Origin: Azotobacter paspali
GTDB taxonomy: Bacteria > Pseudomonadota > Gammaproteobacteria > Pseudomonadales > Pseudomonadaceae
Length of the DNA stretch: 64,000 bases
Assembly: GCF_042434745.1 (NCBI RefSeq)
Contig: NZ_JBHLSS010000036.1
Reading direction: 5' to 3' (one strand)
Under the pieces are notes generated by a model. That model did no database searches, was not told the origin of the DNA, and saw nothing but the letters and a program-made list of their open reading frames with translations. Positions 42,899-51,095 of the stretch are shown piece after piece (the first letter of the stretch is position 1; the number at the start of each line of letters is the position of its first letter). The translations under genes were made by a program, and so were the position numbers.

Positions 42899-43366
42899 TC
42901 AGTGGTGCTCGTGCCCAGCGCTGGCGGGAGCATCGCTGCGGACTTCGACCTCGATCTCGACCTTGCCGGCCTTCTCGAACTCCAGAGTCAGGGGAAAGCG
43001 CTCGCCGGCCGCGAGCGGTCGTTTCGGCTTGAAGATCATGATGTGATGCCCGCCGGGAGCGAGCTTCACTGCCGTGCCGGCGGGCACCTCGATCGAGTCG
43101 ATGCGTTGCATGCGCATGACTTCGCCCGTCCTGAGATGGGTGTGCAATTCGGTTTTCGCCGCATTCGGAGTATCGGCGCCCGTCAGGCGATCTGCTGTCA
43201 GGCCACCGTTTTTCACGGTGAAATAGACGGCACCGGCCGGCGCATTCGGCGGCAATGCCCGCGACCAAGGGGTATCGATTTGCAATTCGCCTACCCGATA
43301 CTCCGTGGCGAGAACCGCGCTGCAAGAGAAGATGAGTAGGGAAGTGGACAAAAGACGGGCGAACAT
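42899..43366 (-). CDS. PCuAC-family periplasmic copper chaperone
   Basis: This 155-residue secreted protein begins with a signal peptide (MFARLLSTSLLIFSCSAVLA, cleavage after Ala-20). The mature part has the PCu(A)C copper site pattern with ELHTHLRTGEVMRMQRID and GGHHIMIFKPKRPL supplying His and Met ligands, and a His-rich end GHEHH. The family delivers copper(I) to cytochrome oxidase or handles periplasmic copper. No oxidase gene is adjacent. Confidence 0.9.
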   Translation of the reverse strand: MFARLLSTSLLIFSCSAVLATEYRVGELQIDTPWSRALPPNAPAGAVYFTVKNGGLTADRLTGADTPNAAKTELHTHLRTGEVMRMQRIDSIEVPAGTAVKLAPGGHHIMIFKPKRPLAAGERFPLTLEFEKAGKVEIEVEVRSDAPASAGHEHH

Positions 43367-43559
43367 CAGGCAACTCTCCGCAAGGACGAGATCGAAAAAC
43401 TTAGCATGCCGAGTCGGCATGTAGTATCCATCTCCGATTCTTTTCATCGTCATCGTTATTCTTCAGCGTGTTGACCGTCATTTGCCGGGCACAAAATGAA
43501 AATTCGGGCTATTTCATATTTATTGCCCAGTTATCCGGAGATCACCTGAAAACAACTGT

Positions 43560-43587
43560 TTGACACTCGAAGGTGATCCGGTAAGAA
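43560..43587 (+). promoter_or_regulatory. Sigma-70 promoter of tRNA-Ser
   Basis: TTGACA (43560-43565) and TAAGAA (43582-43587) are spaced by 16 bp and lie 19 bases before the mature tRNA 5' end. Confidence 0.7.
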
Positions 43588-43606
43588 TTGCCGTCCGCAC
43601 TTACGC

Positions 43607-43696
43607 GGAGGTGTGGCCGAGTGGTTTAAGGCAGCGGTCTTGAAAACCGCCGAAGGGGAGACTCTTCCGTGAGTTCGAATCTCACCGCCTCCGCCA
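43607..43696 (+). tRNA. tRNA-Ser(UGA)
   Basis: A 90-nt class II tRNA with encoded CCA. Acceptor GGAGGTG pairs with CGCCTCC. The D arm is GCCGAGTGGTTTAAGGC, the anticodon loop CTTGAAA carries TGA, a long variable arm follows, and the T arm contains GTTCGAATC. It reads UCA and related serine codons. Confidence 0.97.
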
Positions 43697-43826
43697 CCTA
43701 CTGGTCGAGTCGACCGGCTTGCCCACCTCGCAGGTGGCTGGCCGATTCTCCTGACGGTTCGGCCCTAGCCGAATGCATTCCAGGCAGGTTGCTCGTAGTC
43801 TGTGCCGACACGAAACGAGGTGTCTG

Positions 43827-44471
43827 TTGATTAGGGTGCTTGTGGTCGATGATCACGATCTGGTCCGCGCTGGCATCACTCGGATGCTGGCCGATATCGA
43901 CGGCCTGCAGGTCGTCGGACAAGGCAGCTCGGGCGAAGAAGCCCTGAAGAAGGCGCGCGATCTCAAGCCCGATGTGGTCCTGATGGATGTCAAGATGCCC
44001 GGCATCGGCGGCCTCGAGGCGACTCGCAAGCTGCAGCGCAGCAATCCCGACATCAAGGTGATCGCGGTGACGGTATGCGAGGAGGACCCGTTCCCCACGC
44101 GTCTCATGCAGGCCGGGGCGGCCGGCTACCTGACCAAGGGTGCGGCTCTCGACGAGATGGTTCAGGCCATTCGCCAGGTCTTCGCCGGGCATCGCTATAT
44201 CAGTCCGCAAATCGCCCAGCAACTGGCCCTGAAGGCCTTCCAGCCGCAGCAGAGCGGTTCTCCCTTCGATCTGCTCTCCGAGCGGGAGATCCAGATTGCC
44301 CTGATGATCGCCAATTGCGAGAAGGTGCAGAGTATTTCCGACAAGCTCTGTCTCTCGCCGAAAACGGTGAACACCTACCGCTACCGCATCTTCGAGAAAC
44401 TTTCCATCAACAGCGACGTGGAGCTGGCGCTATTGGCCGTGCGACACGGCATGGTCGACGCATCCAACTGA
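43827..44471 (+). CDS. gacA: Response regulator GacA (UvrY)
   Basis: GacA, phosphorylated by GacS, activates small RNAs of the Rsm/Csr system and in Azotobacter-type organisms influences alginate and PHB; that role is family knowledge. The 214 residues have a receiver with VDDHDLVRAGITRMLADIDG, phospho-acceptor in DVVLMDVKMPGIGGLEATRK, AAGYLTKGAALDEMV, and a LuxR-type HTH: LSEREIQIALMIANCEKVQS, SDKLCLSPKTVNTYRYRIFE. The start is TTG at 43827 (TTGATTAGGGTG), after GAGG; an upstream ATG frame has no family match. The stop overlaps the uvrC ATG by one base. Confidence 0.95.
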   Translation: MIRVLVVDDHDLVRAGITRMLADIDGLQVVGQGSSGEEALKKARDLKPDVVLMDVKMPGIGGLEATRKLQRSNPDIKVIAVTVCEEDPFPTRLMQAGAAGYLTKGAALDEMVQAIRQVFAGHRYISPQIAQQLALKAFQPQQSGSPFDLLSEREIQIALMIANCEKVQSISDKLCLSPKTVNTYRYRIFEKLSINSDVELALLAVRHGMVDASN

Positions 44472-46294
44472 TGGGGAATGCCTTCGACGATGCGGCTTTT
44501 CTGGCTCACTGCAGCAGTCATCCCGGCGTCTACCGGATGTTGGATGCGAAAGGCGAGCTGCTTTACGTCGGGAAGGCCAAGAATCTCAAGAAACGCTTGG
44601 CCAGCTATTTCCGCACGAGCGGGCTGGCGCCGAAGACGGCTGCCTTGGTGGCACGGATAGCCCAAGTCGAAACCACCATCACCGCCAACGAGACCGAGGC
44701 GCTGCTGCTCGAGCAGACCCTCATCAAGGAGTGGCGGCCGCCGTACAACATCCTGCTGCGCGACGACAAGTCCTATCCCTATGTGTTCCTGTCCGATGGC
44801 GCCTTTCCCCAACTCGGTATCCACAGGGGAGCTAAGCAGCGGAAGGGACGCTATTTCGGTCCCTATCCCAGTGCTGGTTCAATACGCGAAAGCTTGGGCC
44901 TTCTGCAAAAGGCTTTTCAGGTCCGCCAGTGCGAAGACAGCTACTTCAGAAACCGGACGCGCCCCTGCCTGCAGTATCAGATCGGGCGTTGCAAGGCTCC
45001 CTGCGTCGGTCTGGTCGAGCCGGCCGAATATGCCGAGGATGTACGTCATTCGGTGATGTTTCTCGAAGGGCGCAGCAACGCCCTGGCCGAGGAGCTTTCC
45101 GCCGCCATGGAGCGGGCGGCTACCCGCCTGGATTTCGAGCGTGCCGCCGAGCTGCGTGACCAGATCGCTCTGCTGCGCCGAGTCCAGGATCAGCAGAGCA
45201 TGGAGGGGGGCAGCGGCGACGTGGACGTGTTGGCTGCTGTGGTCAAGCCCGGTGGCGCCTGCGTCCATCTGATCAGCGTGCGTGGAGGACGCGTGCTGGG
45301 CAGCAAGAACTTCTTCCCGCAGGTGGGGATCGAGGAGGAGGTCGGGGATGTCCTGGCAGCCTTTCTCGGCCAGTACTACCTGGCCAACCCGGAGCGCGAT
45401 CTACCCGGCGAAATTATCGTCAATGCCACGCACGAAGACTTCCCTGCGCTCATCCTGGCCTTGACGGAGCAGCGGAGCCGCGAGCTGCATATCCGCCATC
45501 GGGTACGCGCCACGCGGGCGCGCTGGCAGCAGTTGGCGGTTGCCAACGCGGAGCAGGCGCTGTCCGCGCGCCTGGCCCATCGTCAGCATCTGACGGCTCG
45601 TTTCGAGGCCCTGGCCGAAGCGCTCGACCTGGATGCTCCGCCCCTGCGCATGGAGTGCTTCGATATCAGCCATTCGAGTGGCGAGGCGACCGTCGCCTCC
45701 TGCGTGGTATTCGGACCCGAAGGCGCCTTGAAGGGCGAGTATCGTCGCTACAACATCGAGGGCGTCACCGCCGGCGATGATTACGCCGCCATGCAGCAAG
45801 CGTTGACCCGCCGTTTTGGCAAGTTGCAAGAAGGCGAGGGCAAGCTTCCCGACATTCTCCTGGTGGACGGCGGCAAGGGACAACTGGCGATCGCGCAGGA
45901 GGTTTTGCAGGAGCTGGCGGTACCGGACCTGATCCTGCTCGGTGTGGCCAAGGGCGTCACCCGCAAGCCCGGTCTGGAAACCCTTTATTTGAACGATGCC
46001 GCCCACGAATTCACATTGCCGGCCGATTCGCCGGCCCTGCATCTGATCCAGCAGATCCGCGATGAGGCCCACCGTTTCGCCATTACCGGGCACCGGGCAC
46101 GACGGGGCAAGGCACGGCGTACCTCCAGTCTGGAGGAGGTTGCCGGGGTAGGGCCGAAGCGCCGACGCGAACTGCTCAAGTTTTTCGGCGGGCTCCAGGA
46201 GCTTTCCCGGGCCAGCATCGATGAAATCGCCAAGGCTCCAGGGATCAGCAAAAAGCTCGCCGATTCGATTTATGCGGCCCTGCACAGCGAGTAG
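44471..46294 (+). CDS. uvrC: Excinuclease ABC subunit C
   Basis: UvrC makes both incisions in nucleotide excision repair. The 607 residues contain an N-terminal GIY-YIG nuclease (GVYRMLDAKGELLYVGKAKN), a Cys-rich segment (RPCLQYQIGRCKAPCVGLV), a UVR motif (DFERAAELRDQIALLRRVQD), the RNase H-like domain (MECFDISHSSGEATVASCVV; LLVDGGKGQLAIAQEVLQEL) and a helix-hairpin-helix end (LEEVAGVGPKRRRELLKFFG). It is co-transcribed with gacA, the classical arrangement. Confidence 0.97.
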   Translation: MGNAFDDAAFLAHCSSHPGVYRMLDAKGELLYVGKAKNLKKRLASYFRTSGLAPKTAALVARIAQVETTITANETEALLLEQTLIKEWRPPYNILLRDDKSYPYVFLSDGAFPQLGIHRGAKQRKGRYFGPYPSAGSIRESLGLLQKAFQVRQCEDSYFRNRTRPCLQYQIGRCKAPCVGLVEPAEYAEDVRHSVMFLEGRSNALAEELSAAMERAATRLDFERAAELRDQIALLRRVQDQQSMEGGSGDVDVLAAVVKPGGACVHLISVRGGRVLGSKNFFPQVGIEEEVGDVLAAFLGQYYLANPERDLPGEIIVNATHEDFPALILALTEQRSRELHIRHRVRATRARWQQLAVANAEQALSARLAHRQHLTARFEALAEALDLDAPPLRMECFDISHSSGEATVASCVVFGPEGALKGEYRRYNIEGVTAGDDYAAMQQALTRRFGKLQEGEGKLPDILLVDGGKGQLAIAQEVLQELAVPDLILLGVAKGVTRKPGLETLYLNDAAHEFTLPADSPALHLIQQIRDEAHRFAITGHRARRGKARRTSSLEEVAGVGPKRRRELLKFFGGLQELSRASIDEIAKAPGISKKLADSIYAALHSE

Positions 46295-46327
46295 AATGCC
46301 CGCTGACTTCGTAGCCCAGCCGTGCCG

Positions 46328-46888
46328 ATGAACATCCCCAACATTCTGACAATTCTGCGTGTTTTGCTGATCCCAGTTTTCATTCTGTTGTTCTATCTGC
46401 CGTTTACCTGGAGCTACTTGGCAGCTAGCGCCGTGTTCACTTTTGCGGCGGTGACCGACTGGTTCGACGGATATCTCGCCCGTCGCCTGCAGCAAAGTAC
46501 TCCCTTCGGCGCCTTTCTCGATCCCGTGGCGGACAAGTTGATAGTCGCCGTGGCGCTGGTGCTGCTGGTCGGCGAACATGCCAATCTCTGGCTGACCCTG
46601 CCGGCCATCATCATCATTGGTCGCGAAATCATGGTATCGGCTTTGCGCGAATGGATGGCCGAACTGGGTGCCCGGGCCCAGGTTGCGGTTTCGAACCTGG
46701 GCAAATGGAAAACCACTGCGCAAATGGTGGCCCTGGTCCTGCTTCTGGCCAATCCTCCGCAACTGACCTTCTGGGTCGTCCTTGGCTATGCGCTGTTAAT
46801 CGTCGCCGCGGCACTCACGCTATGGTCCATGACCCAGTACTTGTTGGCTGCCTGGCCCCATCTGAGCACCACGGCCGGAAAGAAATGA
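46328..46888 (+). CDS. pgsA: CDP-diacylglycerol-glycerol-3-phosphate 3-phosphatidyltransferase
   Basis: PgsA makes phosphatidylglycerophosphate, the committed step to phosphatidylglycerol and cardiolipin. The 186-residue inner-membrane protein carries the CDP-alcohol phosphatidyltransferase motif in DWFDGYLARRLQQSTPFGAF followed by LDPVADK, and several hydrophobic helices. ATG 46328 is preferred over a GTG two codons earlier. It lies 33 bp behind uvrC. Confidence 0.96.
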   Translation: MNIPNILTILRVLLIPVFILLFYLPFTWSYLAASAVFTFAAVTDWFDGYLARRLQQSTPFGAFLDPVADKLIVAVALVLLVGEHANLWLTLPAIIIIGREIMVSALREWMAELGARAQVAVSNLGKWKTTAQMVALVLLLANPPQLTFWVVLGYALLIVAAALTLWSMTQYLLAAWPHLSTTAGKK

Positions 46889-46905
46889 GTTTTCGAATCA
46901 AAAGG

Positions 46906-46933
46906 TTGACGGAAAGTCACGGTTCTATAAAAT
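46906..46933 (+). promoter_or_regulatory. Sigma-70 promoter of tRNA-Gly
   Basis: TTGACG (46906-46911) and TAAAAT (46928-46933) are spaced by 16 bp and followed by a GC-rich discriminator (AGCGCCC), typical of stringently controlled stable-RNA promoters. Confidence 0.75.
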
Positions 46934-46951
46934 AGCGCCCGTCGTTAAGAC

Positions 46952-47027
<76 letters not shown>

Positions 47028-47075
47028 ATATTCTTGTCCATGGGCTTCACTGATATCCATGGATGATTGCAAGCA

Positions 47076-47106
47076 GGGTCGAAGTCATTGTTCTTCGGCC
47101 CTTTTT
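47076..47106 (+). terminator. Rho-independent terminator after tRNA-Gly
   Basis: GGGTCGAAG (47076-47084) pairs with CTTCGGCCC (47093-47101) with one G-T pair and an 8-base loop, followed by TTTTT. Confidence 0.85.
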
Positions 47107-47253
47107 GTTTCTGGTGACGTCCCTATATACATCCACGCCATTTAAGTCCATTTTTTGAACCGCACTCGCGGTGGATGGGCCTGCTTCCAGGCCGTTCGCA
47201 TGGATGTTTCGATCCGGGCTTTTTGCTCTTGATGAATGCATGGGACTTACGGA

Positions 47254-47325
47254 CTTGTGCTGGCGGATGAGTTGCGTGGCCTGCAGGCCGTCGGTGCCGG
47301 GCATGTGTACATCTATCGGCATGGT
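47254..47325 (-). pseudogene. Fragment of a response-regulator receiver domain
   Basis: The minus strand reads MPIDVHMPGTDGLQATQLIR then QHK, the phospho-acceptor region of a NarL-type receiver. Neither side continues the family. It is one of several scraps between tRNA-Gly and the intact LysR gene. Confidence 0.55.
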
Positions 47326-47400
47326 GCTGGTAAACCGCATCGCCCCGGAGCGGGCGACGGACCTGGACGCATGAGTTAGCGGCGTACGAGGCAGCTGTCT

Positions 47401-47505
47401 CTGGAACTTCGCCATCTTCGCTGCTTCCTGGCCGTCACCGAGGAACTCCATTTCGCCCATACTGCCGAGCGGGTGCACATCAAGCAGTTGTCGCCATCGG
47501 GCAGT
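47401..47505 (+). pseudogene. N-terminal fragment of a LysR-family regulator
   Basis: The frame reads LELRHLRCFLAVTEELHFAH then TAERVHIKQ before losing similarity. It is homologous to the start of the frameshifted LysR gene at 49767 but diverged, so it is not a recent duplicate. No start codon is preserved (CTG where ATG is expected). Confidence 0.65.
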
Positions 47506-47597
47506 TCAGAGCGCTTTGGCAATAGCCTGAGTGAAACGCCTTCCTGCTGCGACAACCGCGCAGGGATGGCAAGGGAATGGCAACCTGGTTCCTGAAC

Positions 47598-48527
47598 TCA
47601 ATGCTTGCTCAGGCACTGCTGCCGCAACACCTCCGCCGTGTCCTCGACCTGCCGCCGCATCCACTGCATGGCCGGATCGGCGACGCTGCGTGCCGGCCAG
47701 GCAAAGGCCACGTCGAACGGCGCTGCATCCACCGGCGGTTTGAACAGACGCAGCGCATGGCTCTCGGCATAGCCGCGGGCGATGCACTCGGGCACGGTCA
47801 TGACCAGATCGGTACGCGCAACCACGGCCGGCGCCACCAGGAAATGCGGGAAGGTCAGCACGACGCGGCGGCTGCGGCCGAGCGCCGCCAGCGGTTTGTC
47901 CACCACGCCCGGCACGCATCCCCGGTTGGACACCAGCGCGTGGTCCTCGGCCAGAAAGGCATTCAGCGTGACCCTGCCACGGCCCAGGCGCGGATGGTCG
48001 GCGCGCACCAGCGACAGGTAGTGCTCGGTGAACAGCCGCTGCATATGGCGATGGCCGCGCAGGCTGTCGGCATCCCCCACCGCCAGATCGACTTCGCGGG
48101 CAGCGAAGCGTTCCTCGAAGCGGCGATCGAACGGCAGGATCTCCAGCACGATGCCCGGCGCGCGCTGACGCAGGCTGGCTGCCAACGGCGTCAGCATCAC
48201 CAGCGTCGCGTAGTCGTTGGCCAGGATGCGGAAGCGGCGCGTGCTGGTAACGGGATCGAACGCATCGACAGGCGCGAAAGTGCGGGCGATCTCGTCGAGC
48301 AATGCCGAGACGCGGGGCTTGAGTTCCTCGGCGCGCGCCGTGCGAACCATCGCATTGCCACGCCGCACCAACAGCGGGTCGCCCAGCACATGGCGCAACC
48401 GCGCCAGCGCGGCGCTGGCCGCCGGCTGGCTCAGGCCCAAGCGGTGCGCAGCCCCGGACACGCTGGGTTCGGCCAGCAGCGCATCCAGCGCCTTGAGCAG
48501 GTTGAGGTCCAGAGAAGCTATATCCAC
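47598..48527 (-). CDS. LysR-family transcriptional regulator (NodD-like)
   Basis: This intact 309-residue regulator has an N-terminal winged HTH (LDLNLLKALDALLAEPSVSG; AAHRLGLSQPAASAALARLR) and a substrate-binding domain (RRFRILANDYATLVMLTPLA; REVDLAVGDADSLRGHRHMQ). It is divergent from the ene-reductase gene with about 100 bp between, the classical arrangement for a LysR controlling its neighbour. It is flanked by regulator remnants. Confidence 0.92.
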   Translation of the reverse strand: MDIASLDLNLLKALDALLAEPSVSGAAHRLGLSQPAASAALARLRHVLGDPLLVRRGNAMVRTARAEELKPRVSALLDEIARTFAPVDAFDPVTSTRRFRILANDYATLVMLTPLAASLRQRAPGIVLEILPFDRRFEERFAAREVDLAVGDADSLRGHRHMQRLFTEHYLSLVRADHPRLGRGRVTLNAFLAEDHALVSNRGCVPGVVDKPLAALGRSRRVVLTFPHFLVAPAVVARTDLVMTVPECIARGYAESHALRLFKPPVDAAPFDVAFAWPARSVADPAMQWMRRQVEDTAEVLRQQCLSKH

Positions 48528-48629
48528 CTAACGGATTCCACGAATACACGACATCTATTTGAAAGATACCCCGGATCGCCTTACTTCGACAGCAGGTGCT
48601 TTTGCCTGCTGCCCCCTATGAGGCTTCCC

Positions 48630-49751
48630 ATGACCGACTTCGTGCATCCGTCCGTGGCTCCCTTGTTCCAACCGCTCGTTCTTGGCCGCATGCGACTGCC
48701 TAACCGCATCGTGATGGCGCCGATGACACGACAACGTTCCCCCGATGGCGTGCCGGGACAGGACGTGGCCGACTACTACCGACGCCGCGCCGAAGGTGGC
48801 GTCGGCCTGCTCATCACCGAAGGGACATTCATCGACCATTCCGGCGCGAATGCTTTCCCCGATGGCCCCGATTTCTTTGGCGACGCCGCGTTGGCCGGCT
48901 GGCGGCGGGTGGTCGAAGCCGTGCACGGGGCGGGTGGACACATCATTCCGCAACTCTGGCACTGTGGGCCGGAGCGCCGCCCCGGCTTGCCGCACGACCC
49001 GTCCGTGCCAGGCTTCGGGCCGGTCGAAGTCCGTGACGGAAACGGACAGGCATTGGTCAAGGCGATGACGGACGAGGATATCGCCGACGTGGTGGCATCC
49101 TATGCACGTGCCGCAGCGCAGGCCGAGGCGCTGGGCTTCGATGGCGTGGAGATTCATGCCGCGCACGAGTTTCTGCTCGATACCTTCCTGTGGGCGTGCA
49201 GCAATGCGCGAACCGATGCTTACGGCGGCACGCTGGAAAAGCGGCTGCGCCTAACACTCGAAGTCGTGCAGGCCGTGCGCCGTGCCGTGAGCGCGGACTT
49301 CCCGGTGCTGCTGCGCTTCTCGCAGTTCAAGCGCAGCGACTATGCGGCTCGCATCGCCGATACGCCCGAGGAACTGGGGCGCATCCTGAAACCACTGGCT
49401 GATGCCGGTGTCGATGCTTTCCATGCCAGCACACGGCGCTTCCAGGAACCGGCTTTTGCTGGCTCGCCATTGAGCCTGGCCGGCTGGGCACGCCAGCTCA
49501 CCGGCAAACCGGCCATCGCCGTCGGCAGCGTTGGGCTGCATGGCGCCATCGGCAAGGACCCCGGGGCTGAATCATCCACGCCGGACGATCTGCAAGCCGT
49601 GGTCGAACCTGTCGCCGCTGGCGAATTCGACCTGATCGCCGTTGGGCGGGCGCTGCTGGCCGATCCGAAATGGGCAGACAAGGTGCGGCAGGGGCGCTTC
49701 GGTGAGTTACGCGGCTATGACGCCGCGATTCTCGAACGCTCCTTGTTCTAA
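48630..49751 (+). CDS. Old yellow enzyme family NADH:flavin oxidoreductase
   Basis: This is an FMN-dependent ene-reductase of 373 residues. Seen: LFQPLVLGRMRLPNRIVMAP, MTRQRSPDGVPGQDVADYYR, GLLITEGTFIDHSGAN, IIPQLWHCG, the substrate-binding His pair in GVEIHAAHEFLLDTFLWACS, NARTDAYGGTLEKRLRLTLE, and the FMN phosphate site ending FDLIAVGRALLADPKWADKV. ATG 48630 is preferred because GAGG precedes it; ATG 48618 is in frame. The divergent LysR is the likely regulator, perhaps responding to an electrophile or xenobiotic. Confidence 0.93.
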   Translation: MTDFVHPSVAPLFQPLVLGRMRLPNRIVMAPMTRQRSPDGVPGQDVADYYRRRAEGGVGLLITEGTFIDHSGANAFPDGPDFFGDAALAGWRRVVEAVHGAGGHIIPQLWHCGPERRPGLPHDPSVPGFGPVEVRDGNGQALVKAMTDEDIADVVASYARAAAQAEALGFDGVEIHAAHEFLLDTFLWACSNARTDAYGGTLEKRLRLTLEVVQAVRRAVSADFPVLLRFSQFKRSDYAARIADTPEELGRILKPLADAGVDAFHASTRRFQEPAFAGSPLSLAGWARQLTGKPAIAVGSVGLHGAIGKDPGAESSTPDDLQAVVEPVAAGEFDLIAVGRALLADPKWADKVRQGRFGELRGYDAAILERSLF

Positions 49752-49766
49752 TGGATGGGCGGCGAT

Positions 49767-50532
49767 ATGGAACTACGGCACCTGCGTTGCTTCCTGGCCG
49801 TCGCCGAAGAACTGCACTTCGCCCGCGCGGTGGAGAAGCTGCACATCGAGCAGTCGCCGCTGTCGCGTGCCATCAAAGAGCTGGAGGAAGAATTGGGCGT
49901 GGTGCTGTTCGCCCGCACCACGCGCAGCACGCGGCTGACCCGGTGCGGGCAAGCTGTTCCTCGATCACGTGCCGCGAGTCTTCGCCGCCTTGCAGCAGGC
50001 CCGCGACAGCGTGAAAGCTGCCGCCAATGGCTTCCACGGCCAGTTGCGCATCGCCCTGTCCGACGGCATCACGCCGTCGCGGTTGCCGGCCTTGCTGGCG
50101 CTGTGCCGGCAGGAGGAACCCAAAGTCGAAATCCGTCTTTTCGAGGTGCCACTGGCGCAGCAGATCAAGGGGCTACACGACGACCTGTACGACGTGGGCT
50201 TTGCCCGCGCCGATGAAGTCGGCGATGGCATCGTCGCTGCGCCCGTCTGGAGTGACCCGCTGATGGTGGCCGTGCCGGCGCGCCATCCCTTGCTGGCCCA
50301 CAAACGTATCCCCTTGGAAGAACTGCTGCGCTATCCGCTGGTGCTGTGCGACCCGGTAGCGTGCGAAGGCCACGCGTGGCAGGTGGATCGCATACTGCGC
50401 CGTGTGGACGTGGAACCGCTGGTGGCCGAGCGAGTGGCGACCTGCGATCTGATGATGGTGCTGGTCTCCGCCGGTTTCGCCCTGGGGCTGACGGGCGCCG
50501 CGCACATCACGGCCAGCCGGGAATTTTTATGA
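49767..50532 (+). pseudogene. Frameshifted and truncated LysR-family regulator
   Basis: The first frame gives MELRHLRCFLAVAEELHFAR through ELGVVLFARTTRSTRLTR, then at about 49941 one extra T shifts the frame where AGKLFLDHV is expected. The second frame continues PRVFAALQQARDSVKAAANG, LRIALSDGITPSRLPALLAL and MMVLVSAGFALGLTGAAHIT, and stops at 50530-50532, roughly 60 residues short of the family C terminus. It lies directly behind the ene-reductase gene. Confidence 0.85.
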
Positions 50533-51095
50533 CACAGTAAGATTAGCTGTCTGCGCTTCCCGAATTGGATAAAGCCATATACCGGCAAAGCGGTCCGATT
50601 CTTTAATCCTGGTGCGCTATCGCGCCGGCATGCCTTGCCGGGTCTGGCCGCAGAGCATGGGCGAAGTGCACTGGAAACCGCGCCATCGCCGATTGGAGCA
50701 ATCCGAAGGGACCTGCCGGCAGATGCGGACCCGTGCGGCAGCTTCAGGCCGATGTTGGCGCCAGCGTGGTTTTCGACACCTGCGTGAGTTTCGGCTGGGA
50801 GCTTCTTGCCTTGGCCTCTTTTTCACTTTTCCCTTGCCGAACTTTTTGGCGGCAATAAGGGAGGGGCGGCAACGGATAAATTGGTCAGTCGCTGTGCCGA
50901 TAGCAAGATTGGGCATCTTGTCGGGTTTGGAAACCGCCTATTTGTTCGAGGCAGGGAGCTGCATATGTTGTATTTTTATACTAGCAAAAGGCCACTTTGT
51001 CTGTTTTCTTGATAGTGGGACGGATTGCCTGCGATGTGTGTCGCCATCCGGAGTTGGCCTCTCCGAATTGTTGCGGTTGCTGTGATTCGCACTGC
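50533..51095. other. Non-coding stretch before the DosP-like gene
   Basis: I find no gene here. An open frame from 50612 runs into the next gene but has no family character. Base composition drops noticeably near 50940-51010 (for example TATGTTGTATTTTTATACTA), so a promoter or the edge of an insertion could lie there. Confidence 0.4.

Noticed and set aside
47401..49867. The LysR fragment at 47401 and the LysR gene at 49767 as flanking direct repeats of a transposon
   Set aside because: The two are homologous but clearly diverged, and no transposase or target duplication is seen.
50612..51085. Open frame of 157 codons before the DosP-like gene
   Set aside because: No ribosome binding site, no family character and overlap with the following gene.
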